Below are positions 32,634 to 44,700 of a stretch of DNA of 64,000 nucleotides, in pieces (positions within the stretch are counted from its first letter, which is position 1; each line of letters opens with the position of its first letter). This DNA is from Manihot esculenta (lineage: Eukaryota > Streptophyta > Magnoliopsida > Malpighiales > Euphorbiaceae). The position numbers and the translations under genes are program-made. Under the pieces are notes generated by a model. The model was not told where the DNA came from and ran no database searches. It saw nothing but the letters and a program-made list of their open reading frames with translations. The stretch spans positions 9,170,058 through 9,234,057 of the forward strand of contig NC_035168.2 of assembly GCF_001659605.2 (NCBI RefSeq). The letters run 5' to 3'.

Positions 32634-34987
32634 TGTAACGACCCGAAAATCGGACCGCTACCGGCGCTAGGATTCAGATCGGCTTAAGGCCGCCGGGACC
32701 CGTAGCAAGCCTGACATACAACCTGTAAACCTGTATAATCCCATACATGATCAACAACATGCATAAAAATTTAAAACTTTTCTTTCAAATATCCAACTCA
32801 ACTTGAACATATACTGTGCATAGTCATAATCATAATCCTGATCCCTCTGTGGGATCTCAACAATGCCTCAATGGGCAATACAACATGAGATGAGTTGGCT
32901 AACATCTGTATCATCAAATAACTAAGATCATGCATCAACAAGGGATTACAATACTCATAGAGTCAAGCACATCTATAACCTCAATATACCTCATTACATA
33001 CATACTGTAATCTCTTACATTACATCATATTACAATTGTCATGTCCACCATCTAACTATTACATACACATACTTCAAAACTCTAGCTAACCTCCTGGTCT
33101 ACCCTGTACCTGCACATCTGGGGTTAGGGGAGAGGGGTGAGCTACAAAGCCCAGTGAGCAGAATAGTGAAAACATATATTTAAAAATCTCATGCCATTAT
33201 GTAATGCAACACATCACAACAAATCACATCTCGGATGGTATTGTCACCAATAGTCCTCTACATAGTCCAACTGTGCCGGGAAGTAGAATGGGTACAACCG
33301 GTCTTTCCCTTATCATAACATATCATAACATACCAATGTGCCAGGGACGTAGAATGGGTACAACCTGGACTTTCTCTTACATCGTGCCAGGGACGTAGAA
33401 TGGGTACAACCTGGACTTCCATACCATATCTCATGCCGTAGCATCATCATATCATATGAGGACTAAAGGGTCATCCAATAACCAATCCACATCAACATCA
33501 TAAATGCAATGCAACATATTCGTGAATACTAATGCAAACAACCTACTATATCTCATGGCATTCATGATGCATGGATCATGCTCAAAATTCATATTTCATT
33601 CATTTTAAAACTTAAGGTTTATTCCACTCACCTCTGGTTAGCTCTGACAAACTCTGTAGCAGCTGGCTCACTGCTGGGGTCCTCGGTTCCTCGGGTCCGA
33701 ACCTACACAGGTGGACTCCAATGAGGGACCAAACATACATAAACACAACTCTAATATACTCCCCAAAAACCCCCTAAAACATCACGGAATAATTATAGAA
33801 AAACATGCAAGAAATGGCTGAATAGGGCACTTTCGGCGGCACCTTCGGCGGCCGAAAGTCCCTCCAGAGCCGAAAGTCAGGCAGGTTCGGCGGCACCTTC
33901 GGCGGCCGAAAGTCCCAGACAGAAGCGAAACTCATGCATGTTCGGCGGCACCTTCGGCGGCCGAAAGTCCCAGACAGAGACGAAAGTCTCTTTTCGGGGG
34001 CAACTTCGGCAGCCGAAAGGCCTGCCTCCCCAGCCATGTTCGGCGGCCGAAAGTGCCTTCGGCTGCCGAACCTGGTTTCTGCCAAAGGGCAGAAACTTGG
34101 CTCCTTTATGCACATTTGCCTCCCAACTCTCAAATCATGCATAAACTTGTTCTAAAACATGCATACATATCATACATCACACCTAGGGGTCTCAAACTAT
34201 CAAATACCCCAACTACAACACTTCAGACACACAAAAATCAACATACATTGTTCATCAAAACATCAAAACCCATAAACTCATCAACAAGTCTAAACATGCC
34301 TCTCTACCCATAAAACAACTAAAAGCTTGTTTAAAACACATAACAAGGGTGGATCCGAGCTTACCTCTTGAAGAAAATGAGAGGAAAGGCGATCCTAGCT
34401 TGGAGATGGAGAGATTGAGCTCTTTGAACCTCCAAGTACCCAAAACTTGCTCTTTACTCACAGATCTTCAAAACAGAAGTTAAAACCCGTGAAAACCATG
34501 GAAGATCTAAGGAAAACACTCAAGATCGAGGGAGGGGTGGCGGAGACTCACCTTGGCCGACAACGGGGGAGAAAAAGCTCGCTCGTGCGGACCTAAGGGA
34601 CCCTTTTATAGGTGGCTGGCCAGGCCACGTTCGGGGGCCGAATGTGCCTCCGCATGCATGCCATGTTCGGCGGCCGAACTTGACTTTCGGCGGCCGAACC
34701 TGAACTTCCCTCACTCATGCTTTCGGGGGCCTAACGTGCCTCCAAAACGCATGCATGTTCGGCGGCCGAACTTGACTTTCGGCGGCCGAACTTGACTTTC
34801 GGCGGCCGAACCTGGGTTTTCCTCCAAAGACTTTTCATGCAAAAACTCATTTAATTTTCATACTTAAACCATGAAATACCTTAAAACATTTTATGAAAAC
34901 ATGTTTCTACCCTACTAGAGGCTTCCGACATCCGAGATTCCACCGGACGGTAGGAATTCCGATACCGGAGTCTAGCCGGGTATTACA
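32634..34987 (-). repeat. 5' LTR of element B (2354 bp)
   Basis: It matches the 3' LTR but has extra tandem palindrome units at about 33829-33970 (about 108 bp) and one extra 21-bp unit near 34780. The minus-strand TATA box is at 34603-34610, a donor-like AAGAG/GTAAG lies near 34365, and the hairpin triplet is at about 33275-33420. Confidence 0.95.
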
Positions 34988-34992
34988 TGTCA

Positions 34993-36170
34993 GCTTAGAG
35001 CTACCTCATGCCCTGATTTCTGACAAGTTAGGGTTCATTTTCCAATTAAACGAGGAGTCTAGACCTACTTCCATTGCGGAGTTGCTCCATAATCACATCT
35101 TTGGAGCTTCTCTCGACATCACTAACCCTCACCTTTTAGGCATTTTCTATCATCTCATTAGATCTAATGCTCAGGCTGGGACCAAGGTTTCAAAGCCTGT
35201 GGAGGAGCTCTTTGCTGACTCCAAGAGACAAGTCCTTTTGGTAGGATATCATTTTCTTACCCTGTTTCTCTTCTCTTGTCTTACGATTCTGATTGGTTTC
35301 ATTGTTACAGGTCCTTAGTGCCCTTATTGAGTTGGAAGAGAAAATGAAAGGTGTTCTAGGAGTGACTCATGATGAAATTGAAAAAGTTAAATAGGAGGTG
35401 TATGAGGCTGAGTTGAAGTAGTTAAACGACCTACTCGAGCAAAGCTGTATCCAAAATGATCGGGCTGTTCAATTGAAGAGCCAATGAGCGAATTCAAGGC
35501 TTTCTTTCGCGGATTACTTATCTAAAAAATGAGCTCAAGAAGTTGTCAAAAAAGTTAAAGCATGCTCAACAAGATTTAAAGAAGTCTCACGAGGATGCCT
35601 GCAGCAGTGAAGCTATAAAAACTCAATACCATTGGAGGTCATGGAACTCTCTGCTCGCTACAAGGAGTATGAGAATGCCATTGTGGATGTGCGCTGTAAT
35701 GTTGAGGCCATCGCAGAATTCAATATTGAAATTATTTGGAATCTGATGACCATAAGTCTAAGATTATTAGTTCTGCCATGAGTTTCTATGCTAGTGGTTT
35801 CAATACCAAGTTGAAAGCTGGTTCGTGATGAGCTTAGCAAGCCTTTGAGTGCTCTTCATGTAGGAGAGTGCAAATCAGATGGTGAGGACGTGCAATATGG
35901 TCCTGATGACCTGCCCATCAAAAAAGCTTCCCAAAGCTCTTACTTCCTCTTCCTGAGATCCTCCAGCAAAGATTAGCGATCCAATTAGTTAGATGACTAT
36001 TAACTGTGCTGCTCTAGAGGCCATAAATGCCTAAACTTCTCCCTCGCGTGATGCTATTGTTGCATACTCAACTGTCGAGGTTACCCGTACTTCTCTTGCC
36101 ATCACCCTGGTTGAGCCTGACTTAGATAGTGATTTTGATTCCTCTAACGAAGTTAGGTAATCTTATAGGT
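34993..36170 (+). pseudogene. Tat-type extra ORF, fragment 3 (coiled-coil part)
   Basis: Directly after element B the exon reads LISDKLGFIFQLNEESRPTS and IFYHLIRSNAQAGTKVSKP, then a plausible intron (donor TTTTG/GTAGG near 35240, acceptor GTTACAG near 35310). A Lys/Glu-rich heptad-like stretch follows (ELEEKMKGVLGVTHDEIEKV), with many stops and shifts to about 36170. The coiled coil after the N-terminal domain fits this transposon-associated family. It is the end of the same broken gene as 17979-18768 and 24621-25059. Confidence 0.55.
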
Positions 36171-36846
36171 TTGATTTGTATTTCTATTAGGCTATTTAGC
36201 CTTTCTACTATAATTGCCCTACTTTTTATGAATAAAATTTTATTTTCTTGTGGTGTTATTCCTTTTGTTCTTTAGTAATCAACTAGTTCTTGACTTTAAT
36301 CGTTGACTTATTTAAATTTCCATGAATTTTGTTTGATATTTGTACTATGTTTAGCCTTGACATTTTTATGAGACCTTAGAGCCTCTAGTAGGTCAGCAGA
36401 TCATTTGAGACCTTGTTTAGGCCTAATGACCTGGTGAGGCTCTAAGACTAAAGGGTAATAGAAATGAATAAACTATTATTGAAGTAATCAAACATAAACA
36501 AAATTTTGACCTATCATCATATAATCTTAACTTCCTTCTTTGTCCTAACTTTGTACTTAGTGAACGAGCTGAGTGTTTTGATCCTGCGATGATTTTTCGG
36601 GCTTTCTATTTCGAAAGAAATACATCTTTAATCACAAGCTGTTGTTCATGTTATATATCCTTGATTTGTTCTTTGATATTCTTTTAACCTTTTACTTCCT
36701 TTTGAGTCTTTTGACTATTGCTTGATTTGTTCTTTGATATTCTTTTGACCTTTTACTTCTTTTTGAGTCTTTTGACTGTTGGATCTCCATCAAGGTGTTC
36801 ATCCTTGGGCTATCTTCCAATTTTTATCCTTAGGTAGTTTTCATAG
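36171..36846. other. Non-coding link, no gene seen
   Basis: T-rich sequence with a short imperfect duplication around CTTGATTTGTTCTTTGATATTC (36661 and 36721, about 60 bp each). It probably belongs to the same old Tat element. Confidence 0.45.
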
Positions 36847-37395
36847 GCCTTTTAGCCTCGATTTACCTTCCTCCAGGCTCTTTAGCTTTAAGTCGTCATC
36901 CGGACTCTTCAGCCCTAAAGCGTCTTTTAGGCTCTTTAGCTTTGCACCTTCTTATGGACTTTTTAGCCTCGAATCATTGTTTGGACTTTTTAGCCTTGAG
37001 TTTTTGTCTGGGCTCTTCAACCTTGAGGTGTCTTTTGGGCTTTTTAGCCCTGCACCTTCTTCTAGGCTCTTTAGCCTTGAGTCATCATTCGGGCTTTTCG
37101 GCCCTAAGGTGTCTTCTGGTCTCTTTATTGCACCTCCTTCTGAGCTCTGTAGCCCTAAATTGTCATTTGGGCTCTTCAGCCTTGAGGCATCTTTAGGGCT
37201 CTTTAGCCCTGCACCTTCTTTCGTGCTCTTTAGCCCTGCACCTTCTTCCAAACTCTTTAGTCTTGAATTATCATTTGGGTGCTTCAGCCCTAAGGCGTCT
37301 TTCAGGCTCTTTATCCCTGCACCTTCTTCTGGGCTCTTCAGCTCTGAGTTGTCATCTGCACTTTTGAACCTTGAGTTGATTGTAGGGGCTTTGGC
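36847..37395. repeat. 27-bp minisatellite with 81-bp higher-order period
   Basis: About 19 units of 27 bp (one of 24) share the frame GGGCTCTTTAGCC. They come in three types ending in TTGAGTCATCATT, TAAGGCGTCTTT and TGCACCTTCTTC, mostly in the order 1-2-3. Because 27 and 24 are multiples of three, a 214-codon frame (36779-37423) stays open, repeating GLFSLESSF-like ninemers. I regard that frame as a by-product of the array rather than a gene. Confidence 0.85.
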
Positions 37396-37479
37396 CTCTT
37401 CTCTTGTTGTATGGGCTCATTAGCCCTGATTTTTTCTTTAAGGCACTTTAGCCCTAATTTTGTCTTCTGGGCTCTTTAG

Positions 37480-37930
37480 CCCTAGGTCAAGTACTAACTA
37501 TGTGATGAAGATTCATGCTCTTAGGCTATCTTGTATCGTAGTTCTTCAGTGCTACTATACAATGTAGATTTGTGCCCTTCAGTTATCTTATATTGTAGTT
37601 TTTTTTGTGCATGGCCTTAGCCCAGTCATCAAGCACTAACTATATGATGTAAATTTATGCTCTTAAGCTATCTTGTGTCGTAGTTCTTCGGTGTTGTTGA
37701 GTGCTAACCAGACAACATAGATTCGTGCCCTTAGGCTATCTTGCATTGTAGTTTTGCTGCATAGGGCCTTAACCTAGTCGCTGAGCACTAACTATGCAAT
37801 GTAGATTTGTGCCCTTAAGCTATCTTGCATATTAGTTCTTTAATATTGTTTAGCGCTAACTAGACAATGTAAATTTGTGCCCTTAGGCTATCTTGTGTTG
37901 TAGTTTTTTTTGCGTAAGGCTTTAGCCCAT
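37480..37930. repeat. Dimeric tandem repeat, about 150 bp period
   Basis: Three dimers each combine a unit of about 68 bp and one of about 83 bp. They share GCACTAACTATGCAATGTAG and CCCTTAGGCTATCTTG; the longer unit adds a GGCCTTAGCCC tail. It follows the 27-bp array, and the same GCCTTAGCCC words occur in both. Confidence 0.75.
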
Positions 37931-38099
37931 ATTTCTTCCTTCATGCCTTCTCTGTGTGGGGCCTTAGCCCTAGTAAGTTCTCTCTTTTTATTTTTTTAGA
38001 GAATGATCTAACAAACACATTAGAAGAATGTTGCTGAGATTGTATTCATATAGTTTAAGTTCGTACAAATTTATACATAGTATCTCTTAAGGTATTGTA

Positions 38100-39431
38100 C
38101 ATTCCAAGCATGTGGCTCTTTCTTCCCATTGAGGTCTTCCAGGTGGAATATTTCTGGCCTCACAACCTGAAATGACCTTGAAGGGCCCTTCTCAAGTCGG
38201 AGTAAGTTTTCCTTGGCCTTCTCTTTTTCCTGTGGCATCTAACTTCCTCAGGATGAGTTCTCCCATTCTCAGCACTCTCTTTCTGACCTTGTGATCATAG
38301 TACCGGGCTTCCTACCTACTGCTGATATACAACTGTTCTGATGCTCACCATGTCCCATAGTTCTTCTAGGACATCCAAATTGCTTCTCAATTTTTCTTTA
38401 TTTATCTGCTCATCACAATACTATACTCTATGGGTGGGTAACTTCAGTTCTACTGGCACCATTGCTTCTGTTCTATAAGTTAAGGAAAAGAGGGTTTCTC
38501 CCGTAACTACTCGCGGCGAAGGTCTTCATGCCTATAGAATGTTGGATAGCTCGTCTGCCCATCCTACCTTTACTCCATTTAACCTTTTCTTCAGGCCATT
38601 CAAGATGGTCCTATTAGTTACTTCAGTCTACCCATTAGTCTAAGGGTGAGCCACTGATGCAAATTTATGATGGATACCCAAGTTTTTTGTGAACTCTCTA
38701 AAATCTCAGCAAGCAATCAAACTGAGTTCCGTTGTTTGAGATGAGGACCCTAGGCACTCTGAATCGGTATATGATATTTCTCCATTTGAAGTCAATCATC
38801 TATCGGGTAGTGATATTCTTAATTGCTTCAGCTTCTCTCCACTTTGAAAGTACTCGGCTGCCATGACGACGTATTTTCTCTACTTGGTAGTTTGAGGAAA
38901 AGGTCCTATAATGTCTATTCTCCTTTGAGAGAAAGGCCATGGAGTAGAGATGCTAGTCTGAGGATTTAACGATGCATTGATTGATTTTCCAAGCCGTTGG
39001 TAGATATTGCACCTATTTACAAAATCTTCTATGTCAACCTTCAGGGTAGGTCAGTATTACCCTTGTCGGAAGATCTTATTGGCTAAGGTCATCACTCCTT
39101 CATATAAGCCGAAATCTCTGATGTATTTCTTGAATTATATAGGTGGCCTCCTTTAGTCCTACACATTGGAGCCACAATGTGGACTTCCCTCTTTTGAAGA
39201 GTACCCTGTCTTCGTATAAATAGTTCCTGGACTTAGCTGCTATCTTTTTTGCTTCGTTCTTATCCTTAGGAAGTTCTCCTTAGTTGAGATATTTTTATGA
39301 ATGAATCAATCTAGGAAGGCTCCGTGTGTAGTTTCATGATGAGTACGGACTTTTCAAAGCTAAGCCGTGATATGATCTCAATTAGTACCTCTTAGGGTAA
39401 GTGCTCTAACTCCTCGGGGGTTAGTCTACTC
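38100..39431 (-). pseudogene. Tat/Retand-type Ty3/gypsy integrase relic
   Basis: Read leftwards on the minus strand, broken frames give the linker and zinc-finger approach (YIIQEIHQRF), then the integrase core: VPRVLISNNGTQFD (catalytic Asp region, usually SDNGTQF), TNRTILNGLKKRLNG (Glu helix) and WADELSNIL. The C-terminal part follows (TGETLFSLTYRTEAMVPVEL, LDVLEELWD). These blocks are characteristic of the Tat lineage. Many stops and shifts; RT and gag are absent, cut off near 39431 by AT-rich sequence. With the + strand extra ORF and arrays to its left, it looks like the pol end of one old Tat element with an antisense extra ORF. Confidence 0.8.
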
Positions 39432-40640
39432 ATCATTTTTTTTAAAAAATGAATAAGATATTATTTTATAATAATTTTTTTTATAATTTTAAAAATTATT
39501 TACAAATATTTCTATGTACTTTTAACAAATATTTATGTTAATTAAATACTAAATTTTTATATTTTAAATTTAAAAAATAATATTTTATTATTAAAATATA
39601 ATATTATATTAAATTATGATTTATTTAACCTTTACTAAAAATATGTGAATTTAATTAGTAAAAAAATTGAAATGAGTTTATTTAATCTTATACAAAAGTA
39701 TAAAAGTTTAATTTAGTTTATTTTTAAAAATTATTAGTGACGGGTAATTATTGCAAATGATTGGCATCACTAAACCATTTAGCAACCTATATAACGTATT
39801 ATAGCGATGATCTAATTTGTTTATCAGTAGTTATAGAGTTGCTAATCTTATTATTACCGCAATTTAAAAAAATATTCTATTTTTAAAAATTTTTTTAAAT
39901 ATAAAATTTTATTTTAGCTAGTTTTTTAATTTTATTTAGATTATAATAAAAATTTTAAGATAATGAAATTAAATGGTAATATAAGTGTTCAATAATATTA
40001 ATACCAATATAATTATCTAATTAAATTAAAGATTTTTAGATAAAAATAAAAAATAATTTGTAATTATTGTACCTAAAGAAAATTATTTTTGGAAATCTAA
40101 TATAATGTCTAAAAGAAAAAAAATTATCTAAGATTATTATTATTATTATTATTATTATTATAGTAAATAGTAACCTAAAAGAAAAAAAAATAAATAAGAA
40201 AAACATAAAAAACTCTACAAAATGATAATATAATGTCTTTTTTTGAAAAAATGATAAAATAATATATATTATTAATATATTATCATAATAAATTAATAGA
40301 AAAAGATAATTTATTATTTAATTCTTACTTTACAAAAAATTTATTAATTAATTTTTAAATTTTAAAAAATATATATTAAAAACGTTTTTAAAATATTAAA
40401 TAATTTATTAGTTAATTTTTTATATTATTTTTAAAAAATATAAATATTAAATATTTTATTATTTAATTTTTATTGTATGAAAATAATTTATTAATTAATT
40501 ATTTAATTTTATAAATATATAAATTAATTAAAAATAACTAATTAATAAATTTTTTAAAATTTTAAAAAAATTTAATATATTTTTCAAAATTAATAAGATA
40601 ACTATTGAAATTTCTAGTCACAACTAAATAGTGATTTTTC
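39432..40640. other. AT-rich intergenic DNA with (ATT)n microsatellite
   Basis: Very AT-rich with an ATT/TTA run at about 40132-40161. GTGACGGG and TAGCAACC words near 39735-39850 faintly resemble subterminal parts of CACTA-type transposons, but no terminus was found. No gene. Confidence 0.5.
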
Positions 40641-40664
40641 CCAAAAAGAATTTTAAAGAGCTAA

Positions 40665-40855
40665 ACCTAAAGTAAAGTGTCCTGCAAAATACTCTCAACA
40701 AAAAGGCTCCAACCCACACGCCGACGCCCCATCCCGCCCCGGTCTCTTTGCTGTGCGTCCCTTGCCGCTGCTCCTTTTTCCCAGCTGCTGCTCCTTCTCC
40801 ACCGCCGCTGCTCCTGTCTTGCCGCTGCTGTGACTTCTCCATCGGTTCCTCGCAG
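40665..40855 (+). other. THO7: Probable 5' non-coding exon of THO7
   Basis: A C-rich stretch ends in CTCGCAG/GTATTT, a good donor, after a sharp change from AT-rich DNA. An acceptor TTACACAG ends at 41675, leaving 25 bases of leader before the ATG at 41701. A leader intron (40856-41675) is common in plant housekeeping genes. The transcription start is approximate. Confidence 0.55.
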
Positions 40856-41700
40856 GTATTTTTTCACGATTTCATTTGGGCTTGTGTGGATGAGTTTTTG
40901 TTGGAAGTTTCTGTGGATGAGATTTGTATGGATGGGTTTACATTTGGTTGCGGTTGGGTTTGTGTGAGTGGATTTGTTTCATTTCTGGTTTAATTTTCTA
41001 TGTGGAGGGGTTTTCATTTTCTGGTTTGTTTGATTTGTGTGGATGAGATATGAATTGCTGAGATTTGAAGTATTGAGATTTATATTTATGCTTTTCTGTG
41101 GGTTTGTGTTTATGGGTGACTAATGGGAAGTTTTTGCGGAACATGAAATGTTAGTTTTGTTTTATGTGGGTAATTTGTTGGTTTCTCTTTGAATATCGAG
41201 ATTTTTGGGTTGCTTTTTTGAATATGTCCCATGAATATGCATATGTTACTGTTGGTGATTTTTGAATGGGTTTTTATTGCTCTGAAACTGCTGAAATTTT
41301 GAACTGTGGTTGGGTTTCAGTTGCAATGAATATGCTCTTCCAATAACGATAAAATTTGTGATTTTTGTATCTGATGTGCTGCGAATCTGTGATTTTATGT
41401 GCTGTATAGTTCGTTTGTGTTGATATTTTTTTTATTATATTTTTAAATTTGGTATTTAGTGCATCTTGATATGTCAACATTCAACTCTTTTGAATGTAGC
41501 ATTGTGTCAAATTTCATTGCTTATGTAGTTATCTGAATTGAATTGTGTTGAAATAAAACTATTTCTCTTTGATACTGATTTTGATTTTTTAGTGAAATTT
41601 TCTTTAAAGTCAAGTTGTGTGTAAAACATGTTAATGTTATTTATTGATTTTTTTTTTGCATGTATGATTACACAGAAGGAATATTAGTGTGTCTTATTAA

Positions 41701-44700
41701 ATGTTGAAAGGGAGGAAAGTTTCTGGAAGAGGTGAAACTGTTGGAGCAAATTATGCTTTTGGTCCGCTTGAAGATGACATAATCATAAAGCATAGGCTTC
41801 TCACCCGCACCACCACCACAAGGGGCGAACCCCCATTAAAGAAGCTTCAGAAGAAGTTCACCTCATTTGTTGTTGAGATTGAGAAAGATGAGGATAATTA
41901 TAATGACTGTTTAAGGCTTTCCAAAGCCTTCTTGCAGGAGCTTTCTACCTTTGAGATTCCACTCCTCAAGAGCAAAGCTGTTATTGATTCAAACCGAAGA
42001 GAGAAGGAGAATTTTAATGAGTTGATGGTCGAGATAAATAGTCAGATTTCACATGCTCAATCTGATATTGAAGATTTAAAGAAGCAGCTTGAGGCGAGTA
42101 AAATTGAAAGGCAGCACAAAGAGGAGTGTGAGGCAATCAGAAAATTGATTGCTTTACAGCCACCAAGAGCAGAGACACAGAAGATTATACAAGACTTAGA
42201 GAAAGAGATTGCAGCATTGGAGGCTGAGAACACAGCTGGTTCAAGGTTGCTGGAGCTTCGTAAAAAACAGTTTGCTCTTTTGTTGCATGTGGTATGTGGC
42301 ATTTTTCTTTCTTTCTTTCTTCCCTTTTTTTCTTATCATTTTTCATTTTTCCTAGTTCTTGTGGTAGATTTTATGTCTCATGTTAATATAAGATCATCAG
42401 ATTCTCACCAGTGAGGGTAGTTGAAAGCGAGAGGGAGAGGGAGAGAGAATTTAGGGAGAAAATAGAAAATTTGCATTGATTAATCTTGTATAGTATTGAA
42501 TTGCAGCTCACTCCATATTTTTATGCTATAATGCTTCTTGGGGTTGAATCAAATTTATCTATCAACTCCCATGATCGATGCCAAGAATTTCAGTAGTTGC
42601 CCATTATCACCATCTTCATCATTCTCCTCATAAACCTCACACTGGAAATATCAACAATAAAATCTTGCTCCACTCAGTGCCCTGTCTTCATTATTGGAAG
42701 TTTCTTGTGAAGCATCTTGTTCTTCGTTGGGTTTTCAAAAGTTTATCTTTGTTACAAAGATTGCAACCATCTTTATTATCTCTTGAATTGATTGCTCAAA
42801 AGTTTCCATTTTCTGATATAATTTTCCCATTCTCTCAATCACTTTTTCAAAACTTTGTTCCAACTACTCATCTCATTATTTTAATCCTCTATTTGGATTT
42901 TCCTACACTTTATTAAGAAGTATATTGCCGGAGATTGTACTTGATCTGGTAACCTTTTTAATTAGTAAATAAGGTGGTAGATTTGAATAAATGATAGGGT
43001 GTGCAAAGGGATGGATTTATTGAGACAGTGTGAATTGAGTCAAATGGGGTGCAACAACTTTCTTCTTCATCTCATTATAATTGTCAAGCCAACTAGCTGA
43101 CAAGAATTCACCTGTCCTGTTTACTGTGCTTCTCCAATGTTTTCTGCATTATAAGCTGTAGTTGTTATTTGCAATGCTATATGATAGAGAAGCATGTAGT
43201 TTAGAGATCATATTGAATTCCATTAATGTCTATATGAGGGATGGGGAAGCAACAATTGAAGTGATGAATTATCAGCTGGGTGGAGCTATTACTAGGATGA
43301 TTTAGTTGGCATATAAGAAAAGGAGTGAGAGACAGTTTTGGATTGGAGATTTGGTGTATTTAAAGCTTCAGCCATATGTACAGAAATTAATGCAGCAGTA
43401 ACACCTTAAGTTGAGCTAGAGGTAATATAGGCCTTTGGCTGTTATAGATAAGATTGGAGCTGTTGCATGCAAACTGCAATCGCCTCAAGATGCTAAGATT
43501 CATAATGTCTTCCATGTTTCCCTGCTTAAACCTGCCGCTTGTAACATCACAGCCACTCCTGCATTGCCCACCTTATCTGCTCCTCTACTTCCATAACCAC
43601 TTGCCATATTTGAATGAAGAATGGTAAAAAGAAGGAACCAAGCAGCAAGACAATTTTTGATCGACTGGGCTGGTACATATCCTGCTGAAGCAACCTGGGA
43701 ATTAACAGATGATTTTCAGCTCCGATTGCCATCTTTCATTCCCTGAGGATAAGGAAGCTTTCAAGGAGGGAGCATTAATGTGGTATCATTTTAATTAGTA
43801 AATAAGGTGGCAAATTTGAATAAACAATACAGTGCGCAGAGGGATGGATTTAATTAATGGTGTGGATTGAGTGAAACGGGGTGCCGCAGCTTTCTTCTTC
43901 GTCTCTCCCTTGGGTTGTTATGCTGGTAATGCCAGCTTGCTCACGAGAATTCATATGCTCTGTTCACTGTGCTTTTCCCTTGATTTTTGCATTAGAAGTT
44001 GTAGTTGTTATTTGTGATACTATATAATAGTTAAGCATGTATTTTAGAGATCATAATTGACTTCCATTAATGAGAAGAATTCTCTTGTGAGAGCATTACT
44101 GTTATTTTGAGGTTTTTATTGGTGTGTGTTTGTTTGCACCAGTACTTCAATGATTAAAAAATTTCAAGAAAAAAAAAAGAAAATCAAGAAATAGCAGATA
44201 TCTGATTCTCAGGGAGCAGAATAGGAACTCAGGGGAAGGAAATTCTGAGGGAAATCAAGAAAGTAGGAAGAAATCCAAGAATGGAAGAGGGAAAGAAATC
44301 TGAATAGAAGAAAGGGAAGAGAAACAGAAGAAAGGTGAATAAGAAAGGAAGATTGGAAAAGTAAGCAGAGAGGAAGAAGAATAGATGGAAAGAAGGAAGA
44401 AATCTCAGAAACAAGATAAAAAGAAGAAAAGGGGAAGAAGAGAGGAAGCAAAGAAAACAGAACCCTGGAATTTGCAAAGACAACTATTTATCTGCCATAG
44501 ATGTGATTCCAATGAAGCATTTTCCCGTAGTAGACCACTTATTTAATGGCTGTAATACCAATTTGTCATGTAACCAGATTCTCCATGACAAACAATAGAG
44601 ATTAGAGAGAAAACAAAGAAAGAAACGGCAGAAAATATAGTAGAAGAGAGAAAAGAAGAGAGAAGAAGAATTTAGAGAGAGAAATAGATGTTTATTGATT

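Larger units (their letters stand above)
25060..34987 (-). mobile_element. Element B: nearly intact Ty3/gypsy chromovirus (Tekay/Del type)
   Basis: This full-length 9928-bp element reads on the minus strand: 5' LTR 32634-34987, primer site, gag-pol 32372-27394, polypurine tract, 3' LTR 25060-27284. The target duplication TGTCA lies at 25055-25059 and 34988-34992. By eye the LTRs differ at about 15 substitutions (near 0.7%) plus repeat-number changes, so it is the youngest dated insertion here. It is a sister of element A; its LTRs differ from A's more than its coding region does. The coding frame has one nonsense codon and one 1-base deletion. It is inserted in the Tat-like extra ORF. Confidence 0.95.

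Noticed and set aside
36779..37423. 214-residue open frame, Leu/Phe/Ser-rich repeats
   Set aside because: Explained by a 27-bp minisatellite whose unit is divisible by three. No upstream or downstream gene features, so it is listed as a repeat only.
39735..39850. Possible CACTA subterminal repeats (GTGACGGG, TAGCAACC)
   Set aside because: No terminal inverted repeat or target duplication was found nearby, so it is mentioned only in the gap description.
41701..42414. THO7 as a single-exon 237-residue protein ending at the genomic stop
   Set aside because: The last 40 or so residues are intron-like (T-rich after GTATGT) and the conserved C-terminal part lies at 45015-45146 behind a good acceptor.
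42578..42916. 112-residue frame in THO7 intron 2
   Set aside because: Located within an intron next to a retroelement relic, low complexity, no recognisable domain.
44209..44483. Phe/Leu-rich minus-strand frames resembling membrane proteins
   Set aside because: They are the complement of the long purine tract; the apparent hydrophobicity is a composition effect.
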